Positions 9,453 to 20,426 of a stretch of 64,000 bases of DNA are shown here, one piece after another (position 1 is the first letter of the stretch; each line of letters opens with the position of its first letter). Both the position numbers and the translations under genes were made by a program. The stretch covers positions 1-64,000 of the forward strand of contig JAFEDF010000112.1 in NCBI GenBank assembly GCA_018241785.1, given 5' to 3'. The notes beneath the pieces are model-generated. The model ran no database searches and had not been told where the DNA came from. It saw only the letters and a list, made by a program, of their open reading frames with translations. This DNA comes from Pseudomonadota bacterium. GTDB lineage: Bacteria > Pseudomonadota > Gammaproteobacteria > Burkholderiales > Casimicrobiaceae.

Positions 9453-10135
9453 CGTGATCTCCCTCGGGTTGCGACAGTGGGGACGAGAAGCGAAACCTTG
9501 CCTCGCCGCGGCGCCACCGCGGCGCAGCAGAGGTCGGCGATGTCTTCGGCGAGGGTACGCACCGCACCGGAGTGATGCGGCGGGGAACCGAAGTCGGCAT
9601 TGAGCGGCGACAGCGGGCCGATCAGGCCTTCCATGAACCCGCCGACGATCACTGTCGCGACGACGCGCGCATCGAGATCGGCGCGAAACGCCCCGCTCGC
9701 CTGCCCATCGCCGACGATGCGCACGATCTGCTCACTGATCGCGTGCCGGTACCTGAGTCGCGCCTGGTCGATCTCGGGGTCGCACGGTTCCGCGATCAGC
9801 GCGTAGGCAAGACGCCGGTTACGCATCGCGCGCCGGACGAACGCCGTGACCGCATCGTGCAGCCGCTGCTGCGGAGACTCCGCGCCACCGGCAATGACGT
9901 CGAGAACATCGACCTCGCGCTGCGACACCGTCGAGAGCACCTCGACGAAGAGCTCCGCCTTCGACGGGAAATAGCGATACACGGTGCCTGTTGCGACCCC
10001 TGCGACGGCGGCGACGTGGCTGATCTGCGCTTCGGGCCAGCCGCCTTCACTCACGAGCGAGCGTGCAGCCGCGAGGATGCGCTTGCGGTTGTCCGCGAGG
10101 TGCGCTTCGACGTTGTCGGTTCTGCGATAGGCCAT
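9449..10135 (-). CDS. TetR/AcrR family transcriptional regulator
   Basis: A 228-residue regulator. The N-terminal helix-turn-helix reads RKRILAAARSLVSEGGW then ISHVAAVAGVATGTVYRYFPSKAELF, which is canonical TetR. The C-terminal ligand domain has no recognised signature. ATG at 10135 sits five bases from a nested palindrome (10140-10181), so the promoter and start region are likely under self-repression. No Shine-Dalgarno is visible before the ATG. It is co-transcribed with the AidB-like dehydrogenase. Confidence 0.92.
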   Translation of the reverse strand: MAYRRTDNVEAHLADNRKRILAAARSLVSEGGWPEAQISHVAAVAGVATGTVYRYFPSKAELFVEVLSTVSQREVDVLDVIAGGAESPQQRLHDAVTAFVRRAMRNRRLAYALIAEPCDPEIDQARLRYRHAISEQIVRIVGDGQASGAFRADLDARVVATVIVGGFMEGLIGPLSPLNADFGSPPHHSGAVRTLAEDIADLCCAAVAPRRGKVSLLVPTVATRGRSR

Positions 10136-10139
10136 GAAG

Positions 10140-10181
10140 AAGTGAACGTTGATTCAGCGCTTTGTGAATCCTAGTTCACTT
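10140..10181. promoter_or_regulatory. Nested palindromic operator, probably for the TetR regulator
   Basis: Two nested dyads share one centre. AAGTGAAC (10140-10147) pairs with GTTCACTT (10174-10181), and GATTCA (10151-10156) pairs with TGAATC (10165-10170). Fourteen of 17 half-site positions are symmetric. It lies directly upstream of the TetR start codon, the usual place for an autoregulatory TetR operator, and its size would allow two dimers to bind. Confidence 0.7.
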
Positions 10182-10441
10182 CTTGGCGGCGCGTCAAGAC
10201 CGCGCGCGCTCCGGCGATTCGAAAGTTCGACGAAGACCCGTCGCGGTGAGCGCGACGCTTCGCGGCACGGGATCATCACGACCTGGGCGTCACAGTCGCG
10301 TCGCAGCGTCGTGGCGCACGCCCGCGCGCGTACCGCGTGAAGCGAAGCTCAAACCGCCTGCGCCGGGCTCACGTACCTGTACACTTGCCACGCGAATGCG
10401 AGGCCGCAAAGTGGCGGGCGCGAAGCGCCTCCATTGAACGA

Positions 10442-10531
10442 GGATGGGTGGCAGAGCGGTTGAATGCACCGGACTTGAAATCCGGCGATTGCGCAAGCGA
10501 TCCGTGGGTTCGAATCCCACCCCATCCGCCA
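10442..10531 (+). tRNA. tRNA-Ser (anticodon TGA)
   Basis: A class II tRNA of 90 bases with encoded CCA. The acceptor stem GGATGGG pairs with CCCATCC, the discriminator is G, and CCA is at 10529-10531. The anticodon stem CCGGA/TCCGG encloses CTTGAAA, giving anticodon TGA. The long variable arm (CGATTGCGCAAGCGATC) and the T arm GTGGGTTCGAATCCCAC are standard for serine tRNAs. Confidence 0.97.
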
Positions 10532-11216
10532 AAACCGAAATCGTCTTCAATCGACGACGGATCTGAGCGTCGAATCGAGTTCGCGCCCGGCAGCGATCGG
10601 ATCTTGGCATCGCCCTGCGGCGCCGCTGCCGGCCGAGGCGTTTCACACGGGAAACGAGGGCGACATCAGGTACGCGCTGCGCACGGTCGTCCAAGTGGCG
10701 CGTGTTGCTCGAATTGCAGCAGAGCCCGCACGGCTGCGAAACCCTCTACCCGAGTTTCTGATTGTCGCCGGACAGCCGCACCGGTAATCCGCGGCTCTTG
10801 AACCTCCGTGCGATCGAGCAGGCGAACTGATTGCGATGCAAGGCCGCGCCGACTCGTTCGAGTACTTCGCTGCGGAAAGACGCCGCTGCTGCCAGGACAC
10901 GGTGCGTCGCAATTCAGTTACGGCGATGCAGATCGGCGCCATCCGACAACGCGACTGGGGTCGGAGCAATCGGGGTTCATCCGTGCAGCGTCCGTCGGCT
11001 CAGTGAAACTGAACGCTACAACTTCGAAAAGTGTCGGCGCACTTTACATCCACGTGCAGGTCAAAAATGCAAGTCTTTGAATATTCGAGAAATGCATCAT
11101 GGGCGCGAATCATGCTGAGAATGATTACGCGAAATCCTTGCGGATACCAATCAGTGGTTCTCGTTATTGGTATTGGCCAGCGACTTTCAGATTCCAATTG
11201 TCTCGGAGGATGATCC
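10532..11216. other. 685-base stretch without a recognisable gene
   Basis: Short frames exist on both strands but none has a recognisable motif, a convincing ribosome site or normal codon bias. The last ~220 bases are visibly richer in A and T than the rest of the window and form the leader of the PEP-CTERM gene. An inverted repeat ATACCAAT (11144-11151) / ATTGGTAT (11166-11173) lies about 45 bases upstream of its GTG start and may be a regulator site or a 5' UTR hairpin. No integrase, and no second copy of the tRNA 3' end that would mark an attachment site, was seen. Confidence 0.55.
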
Positions 11217-12062
11217 GTGAAAAGCAGAGGTTCAGGATTGCTCAAATTGACCGCAGTCGCCAGTTCCATTGCCTTTGCCTGTGCGGCTCAGGCAAACCCG
11301 CTGCTCCCCGTTCAGAATCTTACGTTTAGCAGCTACACGGGTTACGCGCCCAAGACACTGTTTTCGGCCGTCAAACCGACGTCATGGTACCGGGGGACGC
11401 CTGGGCCTCAGGGAGATCTCGTCTCTATAGACGCTCCCGGAACGGCCACGGTGAACAGTCAGGCGCACGGCAACTCCTATCCAGTCTACGGCCCATTCGC
11501 GGATCCTCCGCCCGGCGGGAATTTCGTACAGGCAGATGGGAACCCCGATTTCGAGAGTTCGTTCAACCAAGACATCTCGGGACTCACCGTCGGGCAAACC
11601 TACGATCTCTCGTTCTGGCAGGCCGCCGGACAGCAGCAAGGGTTTACGGGTGACACAACCGAGCAATGGATCGTCGCGCTGGGTTCACTTGGCTCGGTGC
11701 TCAATGTCAACTTCTATTCCGGTACCGCCAACTGCGGCAGCAACATCAGTTGCGGCAAGTACTATGACACGGATTCGTCGGCAGAGATTCACACATCGAC
11801 GCTGATGAACACGCCGTCACAGGGCGTATCTCCGTGGAACCAGGTGACCTTATCGTTCACAGCGACCGCGGCCACACAGACGCTGAGTTTTCTGGCGTGG
11901 GGGGATAACGGCAATACGGAAAATCTCCCTCCGACCGTATTTCTCGCCGGGGTGAATTCACCTGCGTTGCCGGAGCCAGGGTCGCTCGCACTCTTCGGCG
12001 CCGCGTTCATCGGACTTGGAGTGACCTGGCTGCGTCGAGGCAAGCGGGACCCGCAGGCCTGA
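11217..12062 (+). CDS. PEP-CTERM sorting-domain secreted protein
   Basis: A 281-residue exported protein. The signal peptide is KLTAVASSIAFACAAQANP. The mature part resembles Asn/Ser/Thr-rich extracellular beta proteins. The C-terminus is a textbook PEP-CTERM tripartite signal: LPEPGSLALFGAAFIGLGV followed by TWLRRGKR. Such proteins are recognised by EpsH-type exosortases and accompany exopolysaccharide. No exosortase lies in this window. The GTG start at 11217 has CGGAGG six bases upstream. Base composition is less GC-rich than neighbouring genes, consistent with later acquisition or extracellular codon bias. The body shares no named domain I can identify. Confidence 0.88.
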   Translation: MKSRGSGLLKLTAVASSIAFACAAQANPLLPVQNLTFSSYTGYAPKTLFSAVKPTSWYRGTPGPQGDLVSIDAPGTATVNSQAHGNSYPVYGPFADPPPGGNFVQADGNPDFESSFNQDISGLTVGQTYDLSFWQAAGQQQGFTGDTTEQWIVALGSLGSVLNVNFYSGTANCGSNISCGKYYDTDSSAEIHTSTLMNTPSQGVSPWNQVTLSFTATAATQTLSFLAWGDNGNTENLPPTVFLAGVNSPALPEPGSLALFGAAFIGLGVTWLRRGKRDPQA

Positions 12063-12073
12063 TTGCCCTCAAC

Positions 12074-12110
12074 GGCTATCGTGCCCCCGACAGTCCTGGG
12101 TGCGATAGCC
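12074..12110 (+). terminator. Possible hairpin after the PEP-CTERM gene
   Basis: GGCTATCG (12074-12081) pairs with CGATAGCC (12103-12110), enclosing a 21-base loop, just after the PEP-CTERM stop and just before the GTG of the next gene. There is no T tract. The placement suits a transcript-end stem, but the long loop makes it a weak call. Confidence 0.3.
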
Positions 12111-12117
12111 GGCGTGG

Positions 12118-13011
12118 GTGACGCGCCGGTCGCTCCGGACAGCCCTCGTGCCTGGATTCCTCGATCAGCAGCATCTCGTGTCGTTCGCCGTGAACGTGGC
12201 GAGGATGAGCGCCTGGCTGCTGCTTCTCACGTTGATCTTCGCGCCGCTCGAGCGACTGTTCGCGGTCCATCCACGCAACTTCTTCCGCAAGTCGCTCCTT
12301 CAGGATCTCGGCTACTACTTCGTCAGCGGCATCGTGCCGGGGCTGCTGCTCACCGTGCCCCTCGCCACCGCGGCGTGGGCAGCCCACGAGTTGATGCCAT
12401 GGAGGGTGCAGATGGCGGTCGCGGCATGGCCGCTTTGGTTGCGGGTCGCGGTCGGCATGCTTGTCGCCGAGATCGGCTTCTACTGGGGCCATCGGTGGTG
12501 TCACGAGATCCCGTTCCTGTGGCGCTTCCACTCGATCCACCACAGTGCCGAGCACGTGTATTTCCTGACGAGCGCGCGTGCCCACCCGATCGACAACGTC
12601 TTCAACAAGCTGTGCGGATTGATTCCCGCCTACATGCTCGGGGTCGCCGACCCGATCAGCCGGACGGGCAGCATCGTCCCCACGCTGATCATGCTGTTCG
12701 TTACCCTGTGGGGTTTCTTCATCCACTCGAACCTGCGCTGGCGTCTCGGCCCGCTGGAGTGGGTCATCGCCACGCCGGCGTTCCATCTATGGCACCACAC
12801 GCTGGGCGGCCTGCGCGACCGGAACTACGCGCCGACGCTGCCGTGGGTCGACCGGATCTTTGGGACCTACCACGTGCCGCACAACCAGTGGCCGTCGGCG
12901 TACGGCATCGATACGAAGCTGCCGGATTCACTCGTCGGACAGTTGATCCACCCATTCCGTAGCGGGCCTGCTGCAGCGACCCCCAGCGGACCGATTGCGG
13001 CAGACCGATAG
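12118..13011 (+). CDS. Sterol desaturase / fatty acid hydroxylase family membrane protein
   Basis: A 297-residue integral membrane di-iron oxygenase candidate. Histidine boxes are in order: HRWCHE, HSIHHS and HLWHH, with a further conserved HSNLRW. Four or five hydrophobic segments precede and separate them. The family hydroxylates or desaturates lipids or other hydrophobic compounds using O2. The GTG start at 12118 gives the full N-terminal helix set. A second, distantly related member lies at 62773-63624. The substrate is unknown. Confidence 0.87.
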   Translation: MTRRSLRTALVPGFLDQQHLVSFAVNVARMSAWLLLLTLIFAPLERLFAVHPRNFFRKSLLQDLGYYFVSGIVPGLLLTVPLATAAWAAHELMPWRVQMAVAAWPLWLRVAVGMLVAEIGFYWGHRWCHEIPFLWRFHSIHHSAEHVYFLTSARAHPIDNVFNKLCGLIPAYMLGVADPISRTGSIVPTLIMLFVTLWGFFIHSNLRWRLGPLEWVIATPAFHLWHHTLGGLRDRNYAPTLPWVDRIFGTYHVPHNQWPSAYGIDTKLPDSLVGQLIHPFRSGPAAATPSGPIAADR

Positions 13012-13023
13012 GTCGCCGGCGTT

Positions 13024-14793
<1,770 letters not shown>

Positions 14794-14838
14794 GGCACTC
14801 TACACTGGCGCAGCCGCAACCCCTGGCGGGAGTTCCCC

Positions 14839-15381
14839 ATGCAGCAGCCTCGGCTCGAAGCGCGAAAGGTCGACATCACGACGCTCGCCGTCGATGCGAT
14901 CGTGAATGCCGCCAACCCGACGCTCCTCGGCGGCGGCGGCGTCGACGGGGCGATCCACCTCGCCGCGGGACCGGAGCTCCTCGCCGAGTGCCGCACGCTC
15001 GGTGGTTGCCCGACCGGCGAAGCGCGCCTCACGCGCGGCTACCGGCTGCCGGCGCGCTACGTGATCCACACGGTGGGGCCGGTGTGGCGGGGCGGCGAGG
15101 CCGGGGAAGGCGCGCTCCTCGCCGCGTGCTACCGCAACTCGCTCGCGCTCGCGCAGGCGGTAGGAGCGGCATCGGTCGCCTTCCCGGCGATCAGCTGCGG
15201 CGTCTACGGATACCCGCTCGGCGCCGCGACGGCCATTGCCGTGCACGAGGTGCACGCCTTCACGCTGCGCGCGCATGGCCCGCTGCACGTCATCTTCGCG
15301 TGCTTCGGCGCAGGGACCCTCGCCGCCTACCGGCGCGAACTCGGTCTGAAAAGGCAAGACCCGACCCCTACCGGTGCCTGA
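14839..15381 (+). CDS. Macro-domain protein (O-acetyl-ADP-ribose deacetylase type)
   Basis: A 180-residue macro domain of the YmdB/MacroD subgroup. It shows [20 protein letters not shown] (substrate loop 1), [11 protein letters not shown], and [15 protein letters not shown] (loop 2). This class hydrolyses O-acetyl-ADP-ribose and mono-ADP-ribose esters. ATG 14839 starts directly before the domain. The final residues [10 protein letters not shown] are encoded by a short direct repeat that also overlaps the end of pncB, so the C-terminus probably runs into a dispersed repeat. Divergent from the GspE gene by 45 bases. Confidence 0.9.
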   Translation: MQQPRLEARKVDITTLAVDAIVNAANPTLLGGGGVDGAIHLAAGPELLAECRTLGGCPTGEARLTRGYRLPARYVIHTVGPVWRGGEAGEGALLAACYRNSLALAQAVGAASVAFPAISCGVYGYPLGAATAIAVHEVHAFTLRAHGPLHVIFACFGAGTLAAYRRELGLKRQDPTPTGA

Positions 15382-15394
15382 CCCCTACCGGTGC
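15363..15394. repeat. Tandem 15-base direct repeat between convergent genes
   Basis: GACCCCTACCGGTGC occurs at 15363-15377 and again at 15380-15394, two bases apart. It spans the stop codons of both the macro-domain gene and the convergent pncB gene. The preceding AAAAGGCAAGACCCGA resembles dispersed intergenic repeats I recall from betaproteobacteria; that comparison is from memory. Confidence 0.7.
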
Positions 15395-16605
15395 TCGGCG
15401 GCGCGCAGCGCCGCGGCGGTGACCGGCTCGTCGTCGCCCGGCGGCACCTGGAAGACCTCGCGCAGGTAGGCGACGTAGCGCGGGTCGTAATCCATCGCCT
15501 TGGTCGGCTCGTCGCTGATCTTCGCCACCGGCTGGCCGTTGCAGCGCGTCATCTTGATGACGATCGACAGCGGCTCGTAGCCGAGATCATTGGTGAGGTT
15601 GGTGCCGATGCCGAACGCCACCTGGCAGCGGCCGCGGAAGTACTCGAACAGCCGCAGCGCGAGCGGAATGTTGAGCGAATCGGAGAACACCATCGCCTTG
15701 CTGCGCGGGTCGACACGCATCTTCTGGTAGTGCGCGATCAGCTTCTCGCCCCATTCGAACGGATCGCCCGAATCGTGGCGCACGCCGTCGAAGAGCTTGC
15801 AGAAGAAGAGGTCGAAATCGCGCAGGAACGCGTCCATCCCGCAGACGTCGGAGAGCGCGATGCCGAGGTCGCCGCGGTACTCGCGCGCCCACGTGTTGAA
15901 GGCGAACACCTGCGAATCGCGCAGCCGCGGCCCGACCGCCTGGCACGCCTGCAGATACTCGTGCGCCATCGTGCCGAGCGGGGTCAGGTTGTGCTCGCAG
16001 GCGAGCTTCACGTTGCTCGTGCCGACGAGCCGCGCGCCGATGCCGTCGCGCAGCGCCACGACGACCTCCTCCTGCCACGCGCGCGAGAAGCGCCGGCGCG
16101 TGCCGTAATCGGCGATGCGGAACGCCGGGTCCTCGACCCCGTTGAGCTGGGCGATCTTGGCGGCAAGCCGGCGGCGGCCCTCGCCGAAGTCCGGCTTCGG
16201 GTGCACGTGCCGGTTGTAGACCTCGGAGACGATCGCGAGCACCGGGACCTCGAACATGATCGTGTGCAGCCACGGCCCCTTGATCCAGATATCGATCTCG
16301 GTGCTGTCCGCGATCGGGTTCACCTGGATGAAGCGCTCGTCGAGCTGGAACAGGTTGAGGAGGTCGACGTAGTCGCTCTTGAAGAAGCGCCAGCTGCGCA
16401 TGTAGTCGAGCTCGCGCGCCGTGAAACGCAGCGAGCAGAGGTCGCGGATCTCGCGCCGGATCTCGTCGACGAACGGGCGCAGATCGACGTCCGGGTTGCG
16501 GCATTTGAAGCGGTACTCGGCCTGCGCGGCCGGAAAGTGATGCAGCACGACCTGCATCATCGTGAACTTGTAGAGGTCGGTGTCGAGGAGCGAGGAGATG
16601 ATCAT
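15385..16605 (-). CDS. pncB: Nicotinate phosphoribosyltransferase
   Basis: A 406-residue enzyme making nicotinate mononucleotide from nicotinate and PRPP with ATP in NAD salvage. It starts [20 protein letters not shown], the highly conserved N-terminus, and contains [17 protein letters not shown] (catalytic His-bearing loop) and [16 protein letters not shown]. Length fits proteobacterial PncB (~400). ATG 16605 is chosen over an upstream Met ten codons earlier because the family starts at MII. Divergent from corA with 111 bases between. Confidence 0.95.
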   Translation of the reverse strand: MIISSLLDTDLYKFTMMQVVLHHFPAAQAEYRFKCRNPDVDLRPFVDEIRREIRDLCSLRFTARELDYMRSWRFFKSDYVDLLNLFQLDERFIQVNPIADSTEIDIWIKGPWLHTIMFEVPVLAIVSEVYNRHVHPKPDFGEGRRRLAAKIAQLNGVEDPAFRIADYGTRRRFSRAWQEEVVVALRDGIGARLVGTSNVKLACEHNLTPLGTMAHEYLQACQAVGPRLRDSQVFAFNTWAREYRGDLGIALSDVCGMDAFLRDFDLFFCKLFDGVRHDSGDPFEWGEKLIAHYQKMRVDPRSKAMVFSDSLNIPLALRLFEYFRGRCQVAFGIGTNLTNDLGYEPLSIVIKMTRCNGQPVAKISDEPTKAMDYDPRYVAYLREVFQVPPGDDEPVTAAALRAAEHR

Positions 16606-16716
16606 GGCGGCCGCGAGCAAACCCGTCGCACGCATCCTACCCCGGCCGGCACGGGCTGCTCGGCGGCGCTATCATGGCGGCCCTGCGAGGCCGACTGCCC
16701 CGAGAGGCCGACCGCC

Positions 16717-17697
16717 ATGCTGATCAACTGCGTAGCCTACGAGCACGGCCGCAAGCTTGCCGACATCGCCATCGAGGAAATCAGCGATTACCTCGAACGT
16801 CCGGGATGCTTCGTCTGGGTGGCGATGGCCGAGCCGCAGCCGGACGAGCTCGACGTCGTCGCTCGCGAGTTCGATCTGCACGAGCTCGCGGTCGAGGATG
16901 CGCGCAAGGGTCATCAGCGCCCGAAGATCGAGGAGTACGGCGATTCGCTGTTCGCCGTGCTCCATCCGGTCGAATGGGTGAAGGGCGCCGACGGTATCGA
17001 AGAACTCGTTGTCGGAGAAGTCGACATCTTCGTCGGACCGAACTACCTGCTCACCGTCCGGCACCGCACCGGGATCGGGTTCTCGGCGGTGCGTGCGCGC
17101 GCCGAGCGCGAGCCCGAACTGCTTCGCCACGGCTCGGGGTTCGTGTTCTACGCGATCATCGACAACGTCGTCGACCGCTACTTCCCCGTGCTCGACGCGC
17201 TCGAAACACGGCTCGAGACCGCCGAGGAGCAGATGTTCGCGAGCGGCTCGTCACGCGGCAGGATCGAGGAGCTCTACGGGATCAAGCGCACGCTGATGAC
17301 GCTGAAACACGCGGTGACGCCGCTGATGGAGGCGGTCGGCAAGCTCTACGGCGGGCGTGTCCCGCACCTGTGCCAGGACACGCAGGAATACTTCCGCGAC
17401 GTCTACGATCACCTCGCGCGGATCAACGGTGCGATCGAGAGCATCCGCGAGATGCTGACGACCGCGATCCAGGTCAACCTGGCGCTGATCGGCATCTCCG
17501 ACAACGAGGTCACCAAGCGCCTCGCCGCCTGGGGCGCGCTGATCACCGTGCCCACGCTGATCGCCGGCATCTACGGCATGAACTTCAAGTACATGCCCGA
17601 GCTCGAGTGGGCGCACGGCTATCCGCTCGCCATCGCGGTGATGGTCGCGGTCGATGCGGTGCTGTTCTCGCGCCTGCGCCGCGCGCGCTGGATCTGA
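16717..17697 (+). CDS. corA: CorA family magnesium/cobalt transporter
   Basis: A 326-residue pentameric Mg2+ channel subunit. The N-terminal cytoplasmic funnel covers about residues 1-260. The first membrane helix ([11 protein letters not shown]) ends in the signature YGMNF near residue 289. A second helix ([14 protein letters not shown]) ends in a basic RRARW tail. ATG 16717 follows a GAGAGG-like ribosome site. The long frame upstream on this strand is the antisense shadow of pncB. Confidence 0.94.
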   Translation: MLINCVAYEHGRKLADIAIEEISDYLERPGCFVWVAMAEPQPDELDVVAREFDLHELAVEDARKGHQRPKIEEYGDSLFAVLHPVEWVKGADGIEELVVGEVDIFVGPNYLLTVRHRTGIGFSAVRARAEREPELLRHGSGFVFYAIIDNVVDRYFPVLDALETRLETAEEQMFASGSSRGRIEELYGIKRTLMTLKHAVTPLMEAVGKLYGGRVPHLCQDTQEYFRDVYDHLARINGAIESIREMLTTAIQVNLALIGISDNEVTKRLAAWGALITVPTLIAGIYGMNFKYMPELEWAHGYPLAIAVMVAVDAVLFSRLRRARWI

Positions 17698-17738
17698 CGC
17701 CCTCGTCGCGGTGCGCGGTGCTCGCGGTGCGCCCGGTC

Positions 17739-17849
17739 CTAGGGAAGCTCTGCGAAACGGGAACGGACCCTGTTTCAGCGATCGCCGCGCTGGGAAGCGG
17801 TGGGGATCGCTGAAACAGGGTCCGTTCCCGTTTCGCAGAGCTTCCCTAG
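17739..17849. repeat. Perfect palindromic REP-like element with 45-base arms
   Basis: Arm 17739-17783 is perfectly inverted at 17805-17849 around a 21-base centre. The arm begins CTAGGGAAGCTCTGCGAAAC and contains GGACCCTGTTTCAGCGATC. The same arm occurs, with small changes, on both sides of the inverted repeat at 1-366. It lies between convergent corA and the CDF gene and supplies the TAG stop of the latter. It can form a very strong hairpin on either strand. Confidence 0.92.
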
Positions 17850-18841
17850 CGGATCGCGTTGCCATCGCCGGAGGCTTCGGCGATCGGGATCACCCTCCGG
17901 TCCGCGTAGCGCGAATCCGGCTGCCACGACGGCTGCAGCGTGATGTGATCGATGTGAAAGCGGCTCCCCAGCATCCTGCGCGCCTCGTCGAGAATGCGCG
18001 GCCAGTTCGCGCCGTCATCGATGGCGACGTGCGCCGACAGTGCGGCCTCCTCGGCAGCCATATGCCAGACGTGGAGGTCGTGCACGCCCTCGATGCCCCG
18101 CACATCGAGCAGCGCGTGGCCGATCGCGTCGTAGTCGAGGTGCGCGGGGACGCCTTCCATCAGGACTCCCACCGTCTGCGCGAGGAGCCGCCAGGTCGAG
18201 CGCAGGATCAGGAGTGCCGTCACGAGCGAAAGCAGCGGGTCGATCGGCGTCCACCCGGTTGCAACGACGACCAGGCCGGCGATCAGCGCGGCGAGCGAGC
18301 CGAGCGCGTCGGAGGCCACGTGAAGCAGCACGCTGCGGGTGACCTGCGTGCGCGATCCGCGCGATATGATCCACGCGGTGACCGCGTTGATGCCGAGTCC
18401 CACGGCGGCGATCGCCATCACCGTCGCACCGGCGACCGGCTCGGGAACGAGCATCCGCTTCGCCGCCTCCCAGACGATGAACGCGACGAGCACCAGCAAT
18501 GCGAGCGCGTTGATGAAGGCGGCGAGCACTTCCGCGCGCGCGTAGCCATACGACGCACGCGCCGAAGGCGGCCGTGCGGCGACCCACTGGGCGAAGAGCG
18601 CGAGAGCGAGTGCCGCCGCGTCGGTGACCATGTGCCCGGCGTCGGACACGAGTGCCAGCGACCCGGCGAGCCATCCGCCGACAGCCTCGACGAGCGCGAA
18701 GGTCGCCGTGAGGGCGAGCGCGGCAGCGAGCCCCCCCGCCCCGGCGCTGCCGAGGGCATGCACGTGCGCCGTCCGGCCCTGCGTCTCGGGATGGTCGTGA
18801 AGGTGAAAGGTCGACGTCGGGTTTCGCGAAGCGCGCATCAT
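17846..18841 (-). CDS. Cation diffusion facilitator (CDF) metal exporter
   Basis: A 331-residue CDF transporter, probably exporting Zn2+, Cd2+ or Co2+ against H+. A His-rich N-terminus ([18 protein letters not shown]) precedes six membrane helices. The metal-site residues are visible in [15 protein letters not shown] (helix 2) and [10 protein letters not shown] (helix 5), and the C-terminal cytoplasmic domain has HDLHVWHM. The HxxxD pattern in helix 5 fits the Zn/Co group. The stop codon comes from the adjacent palindromic element, so the native C-terminus may once have been longer. Confidence 0.9.
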   Translation of the reverse strand: MMRASRNPTSTFHLHDHPETQGRTAHVHALGSAGAGGLAAALALTATFALVEAVGGWLAGSLALVSDAGHMVTDAAALALALFAQWVAARPPSARASYGYARAEVLAAFINALALLVLVAFIVWEAAKRMLVPEPVAGATVMAIAAVGLGINAVTAWIISRGSRTQVTRSVLLHVASDALGSLAALIAGLVVVATGWTPIDPLLSLVTALLILRSTWRLLAQTVGVLMEGVPAHLDYDAIGHALLDVRGIEGVHDLHVWHMAAEEAALSAHVAIDDGANWPRILDEARRMLGSRFHIDHITLQPSWQPDSRYADRRVIPIAEASGDGNAIR

Positions 18842-18925
18842 GGCGAACCATTGTCGCGCCCGCCGGGCGCCCGGTCGAGCGGCCTCCGCGGCAGCCGGCC
18901 GCGATCGGACCGGCTAGAATCGCGC

Positions 18926-19369
18926 ATGGGAATCGGCCGCACTTCGATGATTGCGCGCGATGTCGCACCGCCACCGCGCGATCGCACGCTCGGTCCGGCC
19001 GGGGTCCCGCAGGTCGCCTTTGTCGATTCGACGCGCTGCATCGGCTGCACGCTGTGCGTCGCCGCCTGTCCGGTCGACGCGATCATCGGCGCGCCGAAAC
19101 GCCTGCACGGCGTGCTCGCCGAGCTCTGCAGCGGCTGCGAGCTCTGCGTGCCGCCCTGCCCGGTCGACTGCATCGTCATGCGCGCGGCCGAGCGCGACTG
19201 GACTGCGGAGGACGTGCGCGCAGCGCGCGCACGCTACGACGCACGGCTCGCGCGGAGGGTCCGTGCCGCATCGCACGCCGCAGCGCCCGGAGAGACTGCG
19301 CGCAGGCGCGCCCAGGCCATCGCCACAGCGCTCGATCGTGCGCGTGCGCGCCGCGCAGCCACCCGATGA
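18926..19369 (+). CDS. Short RnfB-like 2[4Fe-4S] ferredoxin
   Basis: A 147-residue protein holding two four-Cys clusters ([12 protein letters not shown] and [12 protein letters not shown]). In the region after the clusters the sequence is Ala/Arg-rich and helical. Compared with full RnfB it lacks both the N-terminal membrane helix and the extra iron-sulfur domain, so it is a soluble form. The last four bases overlap the nth start (ATGA). The rnfB-nth-DUF1841 order recurs in betaproteobacteria; no other rnf genes are present here, so a link to an Rnf complex is doubtful. It may supply electrons to, or help assemble, the nearby iron-sulfur enzyme Nth. Confidence 0.85.
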   Translation: MGIGRTSMIARDVAPPPRDRTLGPAGVPQVAFVDSTRCIGCTLCVAACPVDAIIGAPKRLHGVLAELCSGCELCVPPCPVDCIVMRAAERDWTAEDVRAARARYDARLARRVRAASHAAAPGETARRRAQAIATALDRARARRAATR

Positions 19370-19995
19370 ACCCGGCGAAGCGCCGCGCGATCTTCGAGAG
19401 GCTGCGCGCGGCCGATCCCGAGCCGCGCCCGGAACTCGAGTTCGATACGCCGTTCGAGCTTCTCGTCGCCGTCGTGCTCTCGGCGCAGGCGACCGACAAG
19501 GGCGTCAACAAGGCGACGGCGAAGCTGTTTCGGGTGGCGAACACACCCCAGGCGTTCGTCGGGCTCGGCGTCGACGGTCTCATTCCATACGTGAGCTCGA
19601 TCGGGCTCTACAACACGAAGGCGAAGAACCTCGTCGCATTGTCGCAGGCGCTGATCGACGGGCACGGGGGCCAGGTTCCGCGTGAGCGCGATGCGCTCGA
19701 ACGCCTGCCCGGCGTCGGGCGCAAGACGGCCAACGTCGTGCTGAACGTCGCCTTCGGCGAGCCGACGATCGCCGTCGATACGCACGTCTTCCGCGTCGCG
19801 AACCGGACGCGGCTCGCCCCCGGCAAGGACCCGCTCGCCGTCGAGCGTGCGCTCGTCAAGTTCACGCCGGAGGAATTCCGCCTGCACGCGCACCACTGGC
19901 TGATCCTGCACGGGCGCTATACCTGCGTTGCGCGCAAGCCGAAATGCGGGCAATGCATCATCTTCGACCTCTGCGAGTGGCCGGACAAGGGCTGA
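19366..19995 (+). CDS. nth: Endonuclease III (DNA glycosylase/AP lyase)
   Basis: A 209-residue base-excision repair enzyme for oxidised pyrimidines. Visible are [14 protein letters not shown], the helix-hairpin-helix [14 protein letters not shown] with the catalytic Lys, the catalytic Asp in [13 protein letters not shown], and the C-terminal [4Fe-4S] loop (C-x6-C-x2-C-x5-[18 protein letters not shown]). Size matches E. coli Nth. Translationally coupled to the ferredoxin upstream and followed after five bases by the DUF1841 gene. Confidence 0.96.
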   Translation: MNPAKRRAIFERLRAADPEPRPELEFDTPFELLVAVVLSAQATDKGVNKATAKLFRVANTPQAFVGLGVDGLIPYVSSIGLYNTKAKNLVALSQALIDGHGGQVPRERDALERLPGVGRKTANVVLNVAFGEPTIAVDTHVFRVANRTRLAPGKDPLAVERALVKFTPEEFRLHAHHWLILHGRYTCVARKPKCGQCIIFDLCEWPDKG

Positions 19996-19999
19996 TTCG

Positions 20000-20425
20000 A
20001 TGTTCACGCCGACGCGGGACGAATCGCGCCGCTTCCTGATCGAAACCTGGCGCAAGTACCGCGCGGGCGAGCCGCTCGCCGGACTCGAGCAGGCGGCCCT
20101 CCCGGTGATCGCGATGCATCCCGAATACCATCCGCTGCTCGAGGCCGGTGAGGATGCCGTTGCGCGCGACTTCCCGCCCGAGGCTGGCGCAACCAACCCG
20201 TTCCTGCACCTGTCCCTGCATCTCGCCGTCACCGAGCAGCTCGCGATCGACCAGCCACCGGGCGTTCGTGCGCACTACTTGAGGCTCGCCGCCTCGCGCG
20301 CCGAGGCGCACGATGCCGCGCATGCACTGATCGAATGTCTCGGCGAGACGCTGTGGCAAGCGCAGCGCAACGGCACCGCGGTCGATGCCGCGGACTACCT
20401 CGGCTGCCTCGAACGACAGCGCTGA
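20000..20425 (+). CDS. DUF1841 family protein
   Basis: A 141-residue soluble protein beginning MFTPTRDESRRFLIETWRKY, with HPEYHPLL and NPFLHLSLHLAVTEQLAIDQPPG, the marks of DUF1841. His and Glu residues in the LHLSLHLAVTEQ helix could bind metal, but that is speculation. It is the third gene of the rnfB-nth-DUF1841 unit. The family is widespread in beta- and gammaproteobacteria and has no known function. It ends one base before the convergent cytochrome gene. Confidence 0.88.
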   Translation: MFTPTRDESRRFLIETWRKYRAGEPLAGLEQAALPVIAMHPEYHPLLEAGEDAVARDFPPEAGATNPFLHLSLHLAVTEQLAIDQPPGVRAHYLRLAASRAEAHDAAHALIECLGETLWQAQRNGTAVDAADYLGCLERQR

Positions 20426-20426
20426 A

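Noticed and set aside
10532..11216. Possible integrated element with an attachment site at the tRNA-Ser
   Set aside because: No duplicated tRNA 3' end and no recombinase could be found; kept only as an unexplained gene-free stretch.
15391..17697. 768-codon frame covering the antisense of pncB and corA
   Set aside because: Only the part from 16717 (corA) has family motifs; the front is antisense of pncB.
17654..19369. Long frame running from the end of corA through the CDF gene
   Set aside because: Only the stretch from 18926 is the ferredoxin; upstream it reads the palindromic repeat and the antisense of the CDF exporter.
18926..19369. Reading this gene as part of an Rnf complex
   Set aside because: Membrane helix and the extra iron-sulfur domain of RnfB are missing and no rnfACDGE genes are nearby, so only ferredoxin-like is claimed.
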